Source: Clostridia bacterium
GTDB taxonomy: Bacteria; Bacillota; Clostridia; Oscillospirales; Acutalibacteraceae
Direction: 5' to 3'
Assembly (NCBI GenBank): GCA_017537245.1
Contig: JAFYLD010000012.1
Location: forward strand, 1 to 64,000
Length of the DNA stretch: 64,000 nt
The position numbers were made by a program, and so were the translations under genes. Below are positions 9,299 to 17,417 of the stretch, one piece after another. Below the pieces are notes generated by a model. That model did no database searches. It was not told the DNA's origin and saw nothing but the letters and a program-made list of their open reading frames with translations. The first letter of the stretch is position 1. Every line of letters starts with the position of its first letter.

Positions 9299-9324
9299 AA
9301 TGTATCACCTTTCATCTTTTAAAT

Positions 9325-10761
9325 TTAAGATAATGGTACTATAAATACGCCTTCGCCGTATTTTAGTTCTAATGAAAGTTTGCCGTCATCGGCAATTTCT
9401 ACTATCTTTGGCGTGCCGGTAAAACCATCGCCGCCGTAAATTGCAACCGCGCCGCAATCTTTAAAAGTAGCGGTTACGGTATTGGTTTTTTCTCTTTCGG
9501 CAAAGTTTACAAACATATAACTTTCGCCATATTTTTCGCTTGTAAATCTACTTACTATCAAATCGTGCGTAGCAGTAGCCTCTTCAAAGTGCTTTGCATC
9601 GTCGAATTTAGAGCGTTCAAGATTATCGTCATATTCGAGCGCAAACACGCGTTGTGAATATTCCTCTGTACCAGAAACACCAATTGATTTGTCCCAGCTA
9701 TATGCTAGCATAGCGCTTGCCATACCCTGTATCTCGTTGTTTATTTCTTGTACGTAATAGTATAGATAACTTGGAGTTTTGTTATCGGGCATTAGCATAC
9801 AACAGTTGTAATCTCTATCCACAGGTTTTGAATAACAATAATACTGTATATTTTGCGCACCAAAAGCTAACGCTGAATATACCTGCCAACGCATATCGCC
9901 CTCGGACAATTCCTCGTGGAATTCTACGCCCGTGCTCGACTGCATAATCATTGTTGTGCTAGCGCCGGTTTCTTTTGCCGCCTTTGCTATCACATCGTAA
10001 CCCATCGCCAATTTTTCGGGAGAGTCGGGCAACTTATTATGGAACGGATATAAATCAAGAGATATATACGGATTATCAAGTTTTTTTACTATACTGTTCA
10101 TATAATCGTCGAACAATGCGTAATAGTCGGTATAACCATAATACTCGCCACCCGCCGTTATAGAAACAATATTAACCATATATTTAGCATTTGGATAAAC
10201 CTTTTGGAAATCCTTTATGATGGTATCATTAGATATTGCTTCCATGTCGTCTTTATGGGGTTCATCCTTAATATGTACGCCCTTAATGATATCCTTGTAT
10301 TCGCCGTAATAGTCGTGTTTACTAAACGGTGTTTCGCCAAAATAATCTTGCCCCTCAATAGCGCGCACAAACCATGAATTTCCGTACGCTATATAAACGT
10401 CAAGACCTACTTTTTTGCAAATTTTGAGAGCTTCCATAGTACGATTTGAACCAAGATAATACTGATTATCGCTAGTTCTAGGAACTTCATCGTGGTTGGT
10501 AAACGAAACAACGTTAAATCCCGCTTCCTTGTACTGCAAAAAAGCCTCTTCGGTCATCTCGGTCGGTGCCCAAAGACCGCAAATTTCAAATTCTTGCGGT
10601 TCGTATTTAGGTAAGTTTGCTTGTGTGTACGGTTCTTTTTTATCGGTTGCGTTTGTTGTTTCTGACATTTCATCACCCTTTTCGTCGGTGGATTCTCCAC
10701 AACCTACAACAGCAAAAGACATGCTACACGCTAAAATAAATGCTAATACTTTTTTAAACAT
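9325..10761 (-). CDS. Lipoprotein with glycosidase-like barrel, paralog C
   Basis: The 478-residue protein has lipobox AVVGC and then the same domain plan as its neighbours: ICGLWAP opening, GSNRTMEALKIC, GVHIKDEP, QSSTGVEF and the terminal GEGVFIVP. It is most like paralog B through the signal peptide and the first 150 residues, which points to a more recent duplication of that pair. The ribosome site is weak (GGAAG). The gene follows a strong hairpin that separates it from paralog D, so its level may differ from D. Confidence 0.7.
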   Translation of the reverse strand: MFKKVLAFILACSMSFAVVGCGESTDEKGDEMSETTNATDKKEPYTQANLPKYEPQEFEICGLWAPTEMTEEAFLQYKEAGFNVVSFTNHDEVPRTSDNQYYLGSNRTMEALKICKKVGLDVYIAYGNSWFVRAIEGQDYFGETPFSKHDYYGEYKDIIKGVHIKDEPHKDDMEAISNDTIIKDFQKVYPNAKYMVNIVSITAGGEYYGYTDYYALFDDYMNSIVKKLDNPYISLDLYPFHNKLPDSPEKLAMGYDVIAKAAKETGASTTMIMQSSTGVEFHEELSEGDMRWQVYSALAFGAQNIQYYCYSKPVDRDYNCCMLMPDNKTPSYLYYYVQEINNEIQGMASAMLAYSWDKSIGVSGTEEYSQRVFALEYDDNLERSKFDDAKHFEEATATHDLIVSRFTSEKYGESYMFVNFAEREKTNTVTATFKDCGAVAIYGGDGFTGTPKIVEIADDGKLSLELKYGEGVFIVPLS

Positions 10762-10776
10762 TTTATCTTCCTTTAT

Positions 10777-10808
10777 ATATAGGCTGGCGAAAATTCGCCA
10801 GCCTATAT
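10777..10808. other. Perfect 15-bp hairpin without T-tract between paralogs D and C
   Basis: ATATAGGCTGGCGAA pairs perfectly with TTCGCCAGCCTATAT across a 2-base centre. Neither strand has a clear T-run after the stem, so it is a poor intrinsic terminator. It is better read as an mRNA 3'-protecting stem or a partial attenuator inside the lipoprotein operon. Confidence 0.75.
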
Positions 10809-10820
10809 TTACGTCAAATA

Positions 10821-12266
10821 TTAAGCAACAGGTACTATGAACACGCCTTCACCATAAGCGAGTTCAAGAGTAACTTCACCTTTTTCGTTAAGATCTAGTG
10901 TTTTTGGTGTGCCGCTAAAGCCTGCGCCGCCATATACCATAATCTTGCTGCAATCTTTAAAGGTTGCGGTTAGAGTGTTGGTATCTTCGCGGTCTGCCCA
11001 GTTAAGGAACATATAAGCATCGCCAAAATCGTTACTTGTAAACTGGCTTAACGCTAGGTCATGACTGCAAGATACGTCAACAAAATTCTTTGCATTATTG
11101 AAAGTAATATAGTTGAAATCATCGTCCAACTCAAGAGGCGCTACTCTATAAGTTGTTTCTTCATAACCTGATTTGCCAATTGTTGTTTCCCAGTCATAAG
11201 ACAAGATAACGTTTGAATATGACTGAATTTCTTTATGAATCTTTTGTAAGCTGAAATAAACGTCGCTTGGTGTACCATCACGGTTTAGCATGCACTGATC
11301 GTACATATATACCGGATCACCATTTTCATCCAAGCTCATTGGTACAGCATAGCAATAGTACTGCAAAGTGTCTGCACCAAACAAAAGTGCGTTATACACT
11401 TCCCAACGCAAATCGCTCTCGCTAAGAGTCATTTCAAACTCTTTTCTACCCTCGTCTGCGCCGCCGATACTAGACTGCAAAATATAGGCAGGTTTTACGC
11501 CGTATTTTTTAGCTGAGTTTGCAATATATAGGTAGTTTGCAAGCAAAGTGCCATCGTCTTGAGTATAGTCTTGATGGAATGGGTAAACGTCAACAGATAC
11601 GTATGGGTTATCAAACGGCTCCATAAATACTTCTTCATAAAGAGCCATCATTTCTTCATAGGTTTCAAAGCCACGGCTAGAAAGCGCAGTCATTGGAATA
11701 AGGTTTGCTATGTATCTAGCGTTTGGATAAACCTTTTTAAAGTCTTCTACCAAAGTCTTATTACCATAGGTGTCAAAATGACCTCTGTTTTTATATGGCT
11801 CGTCAACGATATGAATACCAGTGATTATATCTTTGTATTCGCCGTAAACGTCAAACTTGCTAAATGGTGTTGCGCCATAATAATCTTCGTCGGCTTCTGA
11901 CCAAGTTGCTATCCAATCGTTGTAATTAAGTATTGCCTTTAGACCTACTTTTTTACACATTTTAAGCGCTTCCATTGTGCGCTCTGATCCCAAATAAAAC
12001 TGCTCTTCGCTAGTTTTATTTAAAGAATGGTTTATCATTGCAAAATGAGTAAAGCCAGCTTCTTTATAAAGGGTAAAACTTTCTTCGGTTATTTCATAAG
12101 GAGCCCAGAAACCAGAAAGTTCAAATTGTTTGTTAACGTATTGCGGTTTGCTTTGCTCGGTTGCGGTTGTATCGTCTTTAGAGGTATTTTCAGCCTCTTG
12201 GCCGCAACCAACAACGGCAAATGCCATAGTGAGTGCTAAAAGTAATGATATAACTCTTTTAAACAT
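10821..12266 (-). CDS. Lipoprotein with glycosidase-like barrel, paralog D
   Basis: This first gene of the paralog run encodes a lipoprotein (lipobox AVVGC, Cys21) with LSGFWAP, GSERTMEALKMC, GIHIVDEP, QSSIGGAD and a terminal GEGVFIVPVA. I take the ATG of MFKRV as the start because AAGGTG lies 7 bases upstream; a GTG three codons earlier overlaps that site. It begins only about 10 bases after the Na/phosphate symporter stop codon, so the symporter and the lipoproteins are likely one transcript. The physiological link between them is unclear. Confidence 0.7.
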   Translation of the reverse strand: MFKRVISLLLALTMAFAVVGCGQEAENTSKDDTTATEQSKPQYVNKQFELSGFWAPYEITEESFTLYKEAGFTHFAMINHSLNKTSEEQFYLGSERTMEALKMCKKVGLKAILNYNDWIATWSEADEDYYGATPFSKFDVYGEYKDIITGIHIVDEPYKNRGHFDTYGNKTLVEDFKKVYPNARYIANLIPMTALSSRGFETYEEMMALYEEVFMEPFDNPYVSVDVYPFHQDYTQDDGTLLANYLYIANSAKKYGVKPAYILQSSIGGADEGRKEFEMTLSESDLRWEVYNALLFGADTLQYYCYAVPMSLDENGDPVYMYDQCMLNRDGTPSDVYFSLQKIHKEIQSYSNVILSYDWETTIGKSGYEETTYRVAPLELDDDFNYITFNNAKNFVDVSCSHDLALSQFTSNDFGDAYMFLNWADREDTNTLTATFKDCSKIMVYGGAGFSGTPKTLDLNEKGEVTLELAYGEGVFIVPVA

Positions 12267-12276
12267 AGTTTTCACC

Positions 12277-14055
12277 TTAATCTAAAGAATATTTCTTTTC
12301 ATAAGCGCTATATTCTTCTACAAAGTTACCAACAGCCTCGGTTTTAACGTTTCTTAAATACTTGTGAGTATCAAGCTTTGGTGAATCTTGTTGAATTGTA
12401 TATACCGCGATATTTGAACAGTGGTCTGATACACGCTCAATATTTGTAAGCAAATCAGAGAATACAAAGCCGAGTTGAACTGTGCACTCGCCCTTTTGTA
12501 GACGATCAATATGACGTGCTTTAAGCTGATCTTTAAGCTTGTCAATTACCTGCTCAATAGGTTCAACGTGAGCTGCCATTTCAAAGTCGTCGTTAACGTA
12601 CGAATCAACCGTAATATTAACGATTTCTCTAAGCGCTTCTATTGTAACGCCAAGTTCGCGTTTAGCGTCGTCAGAGAACACGATATTCTTTTCTTTAATT
12701 TCAAGCGCTGTATCACAAAGGTTAAGCGCGTGGTCACTAATACGCTCAAAGTCACTAAGTGAGTGTAGCATACGAGATACCGCGTGCGAATCATTTTCGG
12801 TAAGATTATTACTACTAAGTCGCACAAGATAAGTACCAAGCTTGTCCTCGTATTTATCGGTAAGTGTTTCGGTATCTTTTATGAACTGCGCCTTTTCGTC
12901 ATCATATTTATCGATAACTTCAAGCGATGCCATAATTGCCTGGCGAGCATGTTCTGCCATTTCGTTAGAAATTCTGCGACACTCACTAATAGCAAGTGGT
13001 GTGTTGTGGAAAAGACGCTCGTCCAAAAATACGGTGTGTTTCTTTTCATCACCGTCAGGAATAATTTTTGTACAGAACTTGATAATAAGTCCCTTAATTG
13101 GGAATAGAACGATTGTAGTAATAACGTTAAACATTGTATGTATAATAGCAACGTCAACCATGCTAACGTCAGAGCCAAGCCAACGAACGCCAAACAACGG
13201 CATTAAATACATAATTACCATACAAAGAGCCGAGCCAAACACGTTTACAAAGAAATGCATTATAACAACGCGCTTTGCATTTTTGTTAGTACCAACGCTT
13301 GAAATAAGTGCGGTAACACAAGTACCAATATTAGCGCCAAGCACTAGTGGTATTGCCATCTGCCAAGAAATGCCGCCCGCAAGCGCCAACGCCTGTACAA
13401 TACCGATAGTAGCAGCACTCGACTGAATAATACCTGTAAATATAGTAGAAACCAAAAGCGCAATTATAGGACTTTCAAGGCTACCAAGGAATACGTCAAA
13501 ACCGTCAATCTTTCTTACAGACGCCATTGACGCGCTCATAAGCTCCATACCAAACATCAAAACAGCGAAGCCAATGAATATAATACCCAATTGACGCTTC
13601 TTTTCTGATTTTGATATCATACGGATTACCGTACCGATAAACGCAAGTATTGGCGCAAAGGTCATTGGTTGCAACAAGGTAAGCCAAAAACTGTCTTTGC
13701 TAATACCGGTCAAACTAAGTATCCACGCGGTAAGCGTTGTACCAACGTTTGAACCCATTATCATACCAAAGGTATTTCCAAACAATACTATACCCGAGTT
13801 TACAAGACCTACAAGCATAACGGTCATTGCCGAAGACGACTGTACCGCTACTGTAATGCCCGCACCCAAAAAGAAACCTAAAAAGTCGTTAGAGGTTACT
13901 TTTTTCATAGTGCGCTCAAGACCGCCGCCAGCCATTGTTTCAAGACCAGATGACATTACGTTCATACCGTACATAAAGAATGCCAAACCGCCCACAAGCA
14001 TTGCGAACATTATAAGCACTTGGGTTGAGCCGCTACTGTCTATTAAAATATCCAT
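12277..14055 (-). CDS. Na/Pi cotransporter family protein with PhoU-like domain
   Basis: The N-terminal half (about 1-310) is a polytopic membrane domain with the two inverted glutamine-serine repeats of the NptA/PiT-II family: AVQSSSAMTVML and IIQSSAATIGIV. The C-terminal half (about 350-592) is a soluble helical domain resembling PhoU repeats, typical of bacterial YjbB-like members. Inorganic phosphate uptake coupled to sodium is the expected role; family members can differ in substrate. I prefer the ATG at MDILID with GGAGG about 11 bases upstream over a TTG six codons earlier that overlaps that site. It sits 34 bases after glyS on the same strand. Confidence 0.88.
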   Translation of the reverse strand: MDILIDSSGSTQVLIMFAMLVGGLAFFMYGMNVMSSGLETMAGGGLERTMKKVTSNDFLGFFLGAGITVAVQSSSAMTVMLVGLVNSGIVLFGNTFGMIMGSNVGTTLTAWILSLTGISKDSFWLTLLQPMTFAPILAFIGTVIRMISKSEKKRQLGIIFIGFAVLMFGMELMSASMASVRKIDGFDVFLGSLESPIIALLVSTIFTGIIQSSAATIGIVQALALAGGISWQMAIPLVLGANIGTCVTALISSVGTNKNAKRVVIMHFFVNVFGSALCMVIMYLMPLFGVRWLGSDVSMVDVAIIHTMFNVITTIVLFPIKGLIIKFCTKIIPDGDEKKHTVFLDERLFHNTPLAISECRRISNEMAEHARQAIMASLEVIDKYDDEKAQFIKDTETLTDKYEDKLGTYLVRLSSNNLTENDSHAVSRMLHSLSDFERISDHALNLCDTALEIKEKNIVFSDDAKRELGVTIEALREIVNITVDSYVNDDFEMAAHVEPIEQVIDKLKDQLKARHIDRLQKGECTVQLGFVFSDLLTNIERVSDHCSNIAVYTIQQDSPKLDTHKYLRNVKTEAVGNFVEEYSAYEKKYSLD

Positions 14056-14089
14056 ATTATGGTTTTCCTCCAATTAAATATATGGGTAA

Positions 14090-15481
14090 TTAGAACTTGA
14101 TTTTTTCAGCGATGTATGATTTAAGCTCGGCGATTGGAATACGAACCTGCTCCATGCTGTCACGTTCGCGAACTGTTACGCAACCGTCCTCTTCACTTTC
14201 AAAGTCATAAGTAATGCAGAATGGTGTGCCGATTTCGTCCTCACGACGATAACGCTTACCGATAGAACCTGCATCGTCAAAGTCAACCATAAATTCTTTT
14301 GCGAGATCGTTCTTAATTTCCATAGCCTTATCAGAGAGTTTCTTAGAAAGTGGAAGAACTGCAGCCTTAAATGGAGCAAGTGCCGGATGCAAGCGAAGAA
14401 CTACACGCTTGTCGCCCTTTTCATCTTCCTCTTCGTCATAAGCATTGCAAAGGAATGCAAGTGTTACACGGTCTGCACCAAGAGATGGTTCGATAACGTA
14501 TGGAACGTATTTTTCGTTTGTTTCAGGATCAAAGTATTCCATTGGCTCGCCTGAGTGTTCAGCATGCTGACTAAGGTCATAGTCAGTACGGTCAGCAACG
14601 CCCCAAAGTTCACCCCAACCAAATGGGAACAAGAACTCAAAGTCGGTTGTAGCCTTTGAATAGAAACAAAGTTCGTCTTTATCGTGGTCGCGAAGACGGA
14701 GTGATTCTTCATCCATACCCAAGTTTACAAGCCAATCGCGGCAGAAGCTGCGCCAGTAGTCAAACCACTCAAGGTCGGTACCAGGCTTGCAGAAGAATTC
14801 AAGTTCCATCTGCTCGAACTCACGAATACGGAATATAAAGTTACCTGGGGTAATTTCGTTACGGAAAGATTTACCAATCTGACCTACGCCAAAAGGCAAC
14901 TTGCGACGTGTTGTGCGTTGAATGTTCTTAAAGTTTACAAATATACCCTGTGCGGTTTCTGGGCGAAGATAAAGTGTTGAAGAACTATCTTCTGTAACGC
15001 CCTGGAATGTCTTAAACATAAGGTTAAACTTACGAATATCGGTAAAGTCGTGTGAACCGCAATCTGGACAAGCAATGCCCTTTTCTTTTATGTAGGCCAT
15101 CATATCAGCGTCGCTCATAGCAGCTGGGTTATCATCAAGACCGTTTTGGGCTACGTAATCTTCGATAAGCTTATCTGCTCTGTGACGAGTCTTGCACTGA
15201 CGGCAGTCCATAAGAGGATCAGAGAAACCGCCCAAGTGACCTGAAGCTACCCATGTTTCAGGGTTCATAATGATAGCACTGTCAAGACCTACGTTGTATG
15301 GATTTTCTTGAACAAACTTTTTCCACCAAGCGCGCTTGATGTTGTTTTTTAGTTCAACGCCGAGTGGGCCGTAATCCCATGCGTTTGCAAGACCACCGTA
15401 GATTTCACTACCCGGGTATACAAAACCTCTGCCCTTTGCGAGGTTTACAATTGTTTCCATCGTTTTTTGTGAATTTTCCAT
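14090..15481 (-). CDS. glyS: Glycyl-tRNA synthetase, single-chain alpha2 type
   Basis: This class II synthetase charges tRNA-Gly. It is the single-polypeptide type also seen in Bacillus-group outliers, mycoplasmas, archaea and eukaryotes, not the bacterial alpha2beta2 GlyQ/GlyS pair. Visible signatures are the N-terminal [20 protein letters not shown], a zinc-type insertion CRQCKTRH...CPDCGSHD, motif 2 ([13 protein letters not shown]) and motif 3 ([13 protein letters not shown]), followed by an anticodon-binding domain. The second Met is the likely start because AAAGGA lies about 8 bases from it but abuts the first. No T-box signature is visible in its short leader. Confidence 0.95.
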   Translation of the reverse strand: MENSQKTMETIVNLAKGRGFVYPGSEIYGGLANAWDYGPLGVELKNNIKRAWWKKFVQENPYNVGLDSAIIMNPETWVASGHLGGFSDPLMDCRQCKTRHRADKLIEDYVAQNGLDDNPAAMSDADMMAYIKEKGIACPDCGSHDFTDIRKFNLMFKTFQGVTEDSSSTLYLRPETAQGIFVNFKNIQRTTRRKLPFGVGQIGKSFRNEITPGNFIFRIREFEQMELEFFCKPGTDLEWFDYWRSFCRDWLVNLGMDEESLRLRDHDKDELCFYSKATTDFEFLFPFGWGELWGVADRTDYDLSQHAEHSGEPMEYFDPETNEKYVPYVIEPSLGADRVTLAFLCNAYDEEEDEKGDKRVVLRLHPALAPFKAAVLPLSKKLSDKAMEIKNDLAKEFMVDFDDAGSIGKRYRREDEIGTPFCITYDFESEEDGCVTVRERDSMEQVRIPIAELKSYIAEKIKF

Positions 15482-15521
15482 TTTTTTCATCCTTTCGGGA
15501 AATCATATTTATACGAATATA

Positions 15522-15550
15522 ATAGTACCCAAAATTGAGCAAAAAGTCAA
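15522..15550 (-). promoter_or_regulatory. Predicted sigma-A promoter for glyS
   Basis: TTGACT and TACTAT are 17 bases apart on the minus strand, about 40 bases upstream of the glyS start. It may also drive the symporter and lipoprotein genes, as no other promoter is obvious between them. Confidence 0.6.
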
Positions 15551-15572
15551 TAACTTTATAAACTTTATAGCC

Positions 15573-15601
15573 TTGACATATTTATGTATATGTTATATAA
15601 T
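15573..15601 (+). promoter_or_regulatory. Perfect consensus sigma-A promoter for the small conserved gene
   Basis: TTGACA and TATAAT are separated by exactly 17 bases, with the ribosome site AGGAGAT about 30 bases downstream of the -10. This is a full-consensus promoter back to back with the glyS promoter. Confidence 0.8.
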
Positions 15602-15643
15602 CTTATTGCAATATTTTAAAATCTTATTTTAGGAGATATTCCA

Positions 15644-15928
15644 ATGGCAGAGATGAATTTTTTAACCTACAAAGGTAAACCACTCGTAAGAAAAGGTAAA
15701 GAAATTTATTACGGCGATATGAGTGAAAAATATATCGTAAAATTCGAAATTCTTTCCGCAACAAAAGACGGCAAAATTGAAATCGCTGACAAGGTATCTG
15801 TACAACTTCTTGACAGCAACACCGATAAGCCTGTAAAAGACCGCATAAAAAAAGAAAGTGTTAAGGACAATTTGTTCACTGCTCTCGACCTTGGCCTTAC
15901 TTGGCTTGAGCGCGCTTTAAAAGAATAA
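15644..15928 (+). CDS. Small conserved-looking protein of unknown function
   Basis: I do not recognise this 94-residue soluble protein. It is rich in Lys and Glu and alternates strands and a C-terminal helix (about 70-94). The pattern TYKGKPLVRKGKEIYYG near the start looks like a beta-hairpin. There is no signal peptide or membrane segment. It has a perfect-consensus promoter, a good ribosome site and its own terminator, so it is probably a well-expressed housekeeping gene. The codon use matches its neighbours. Confidence 0.75.
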   Translation: MAEMNFLTYKGKPLVRKGKEIYYGDMSEKYIVKFEILSATKDGKIEIADKVSVQLLDSNTDKPVKDRIKKESVKDNLFTALDLGLTWLERALKE

Positions 15929-15935
15929 TTTTAAC

Positions 15936-15978
15936 ATACCCAAGTCGTAAAAACGGCTTGGGTATTGTTGCTTTTTTA
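15936..15978 (+). terminator. Intrinsic terminator after the small gene
   Basis: A 13-bp stem with one G-U pair (ATACCCAAGTCGT paired with ACGGCTTGGGTAT) is followed by a T-rich run ending CTTTTTT. Confidence 0.85.
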
Positions 15979-16123
15979 AAAGCGATTTCGGAGTGTAAAA
16001 ATTATCTCTTTTTTTCGCAAAAACACCTTTTCAAAATGGAAAATATATGTTATTATATATATTAATACAATTTTAGCATCATTTTTGTTAAATTTTGTTG
16101 AAATCTGTAAGGAGGATAAATTT

Positions 16124-16621
16124 ATGAAAAAGAAAATCAGCAAACTTCCCTTTAAAGGCACTGCCGAGCAAGAAGCGCAACTCAAAGCAGTTATCGCTGA
16201 AAACTGCCACGACAAAAGCAACGTTATGGTAGTTATGCAAAAGGCACAGGATATCTACGGATATTTGCCACTCGAAGTTCAAGAAATGATTGCTGAAGGT
16301 ATGGGCGTATCACTTGAAAAAGTATACGGCGTTGCTACCTTCTACGCTCAGTTCTCACTTTCACCTAAGGGTAAGTACAACATCTCGGTTTGTCTTGGTA
16401 CCGCTTGCTACGTTGTAGGTTCAGGCGACATTTTTGACAAGCTAAGCGAGAAGCTCGGTATCGGCGCTGACGAGTGTACCGAAGATGGTAAGTTCTCTCT
16501 TACTGCTTGCCGTTGCATCGGCGCTTGCGGTTTGGCTCCTGTTCTTACCGTTAATGAAGACGTTTTTGGTCGTCTTACCGTTGATGACGTTGATGGCATT
16601 CTAGCAAAATACGCTGACTAA
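16124..16621 (+). CDS. NuoE-like [2Fe-2S] subunit of bifurcating hydrogenase (HydC/HndA type)
   Basis: This 165-residue thioredoxin-like ferredoxin is the NuoE-type subunit of NAD(P)-linked [FeFe] hydrogenases. The N-terminal helical bundle has YGYLPLEVQ. Four cysteines for one [2Fe-2S] cluster appear as CLGTACYV and CRCIGACG. It would pass electrons between the flavin subunit and the hydrogenase. I start at MKKKISK because AAGGAGG lies about 8 bases upstream; an upstream in-frame ATG lacks a site. It is first in a 12-gene operon, and six other genes separate it from its small-ferredoxin and flavin-subunit partners, which is an unusual split. Confidence 0.92.
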   Translation: MKKKISKLPFKGTAEQEAQLKAVIAENCHDKSNVMVVMQKAQDIYGYLPLEVQEMIAEGMGVSLEKVYGVATFYAQFSLSPKGKYNISVCLGTACYVVGSGDIFDKLSEKLGIGADECTEDGKFSLTACRCIGACGLAPVLTVNEDVFGRLTVDDVDGILAKYAD

Positions 16622-16634
16622 AGGATAGATACTT

Positions 16635-16988
16635 ATGAAAATAAGTCAAATGCAAGAACTTCTTGAAGCAAGGGTCCTTTGCTGTGAGGAAAACGTTGGC
16701 CGCCACGTTTATTCGGCGTGCGGTTGCGACCTTATGAGCGACGTTTTGGCCTACGTTAAAGATCAAGCAGTTTTGCTAACCGGACTTGTAAATCCACAGG
16801 TTATTCGTACAGCCGAAATGATGGATATGATTTGTATTGTTTTTGTCCGCTCAAAGGTCCCTACCCAAGAAATGATCGACCTTGCTCGTGAAAGCGGCAT
16901 TGTCTTGATGGTTTCTGATAAAAGACTATACGAGGCTTGCGGTTTACTTTACCACAACGGCCTTGTAGGAAATAAGGATAAAAATTGA
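16635..16988 (+). CDS. DRTGG-domain protein
   Basis: The 117-residue protein matches the small stand-alone DRTGG domain proteins that accompany [FeFe]-hydrogenase clusters. DRTGG domains occur in phosphotransacetylases and CBS proteins and are thought to bind a ligand. The characteristic CGCDLMSDVLAYV, LLTGLVNPQVIRTAEM and GIVLMVSDKRLYEACG blocks are visible. It is a soluble cytoplasmic protein. Its stop codon overlaps the TTG start of the next gene (TTGA), indicating translational coupling. A regulatory rather than catalytic job is inferred from context. Confidence 0.85.
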   Translation: MKISQMQELLEARVLCCEENVGRHVYSACGCDLMSDVLAYVKDQAVLLTGLVNPQVIRTAEMMDMICIVFVRSKVPTQEMIDLARESGIVLMVSDKRLYEACGLLYHNGLVGNKDKN

Positions 16989-17407
16989 GCGAAGCTTTAA
17001 ATTTCCATTTTATTGTAGATGGAAATGATTTTACCTCAGCAGGTCAAGCATCAATATAAATCAAAAAAAATCTTCGACAGTTAGGGTTAGACCCCGAAAC
17101 TATCCGACGCGTATCCATCGCCATGTACGAAGGCGAAATTAATATGGTAATACATGCTCACGGCGGCGAAGCTGACGTTAACGTGTACGAAACGCATATT
17201 GAAATAATCCTAAAGGATAAAGGCCCCGGTATTAAAAATATTGAACAGGCAATGCAAGAAGGTTTTTCGACCGCTCCCGATCAAATTCGTTCGCTAGGTT
17301 TTGGCGCTGGTATGGGACTACCCAATATGAAACGCTATACCGACGATATGAATATTGAATCAGAAGTTGGAGTTGGCACAACCGTTACCATGCGTGTTGA
17401 TTTGTAA
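16985..17407 (+). pseudogene. Anti-sigma-like ATPase domain gene interrupted by an in-frame TAA
   Basis: Reading from a TTG that overlaps the previous stop gives 24 codons, then TAA at 17057-17059. The same frame then continues open for 116 codons. Translation across the stop gives one continuous GHKL ATPase domain of the SpoIIAB/RsbW type: N-box EGEINMVIHA, G1 box DKGPGI, G2 box GAGMGLPNMK. No frameshift is needed; a single AAA-to-TAA change explains it. An internal ATG at 17123 would remove the first strands and has no ribosome site. Either the gene is inactivated, or the base is a sequencing error. Homologues sit in the same place in other hydrogenase clusters, to my knowledge. Confidence 0.75.
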
Positions 17408-17417
17408 GGAGTAGTTT

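Noticed and set aside
7847..10761. Paralogs B and C as one duplicated or frameshifted gene
   Set aside because: Each has its own signal peptide, start and stop, and the sequences differ throughout the barrel; both look intact.
16085..16091. TTGTTAA, possible Rex half-site upstream of the hydrogenase operon
   Set aside because: The inverted partner TTAACAA is missing at the right spacing; the region is AT-rich.
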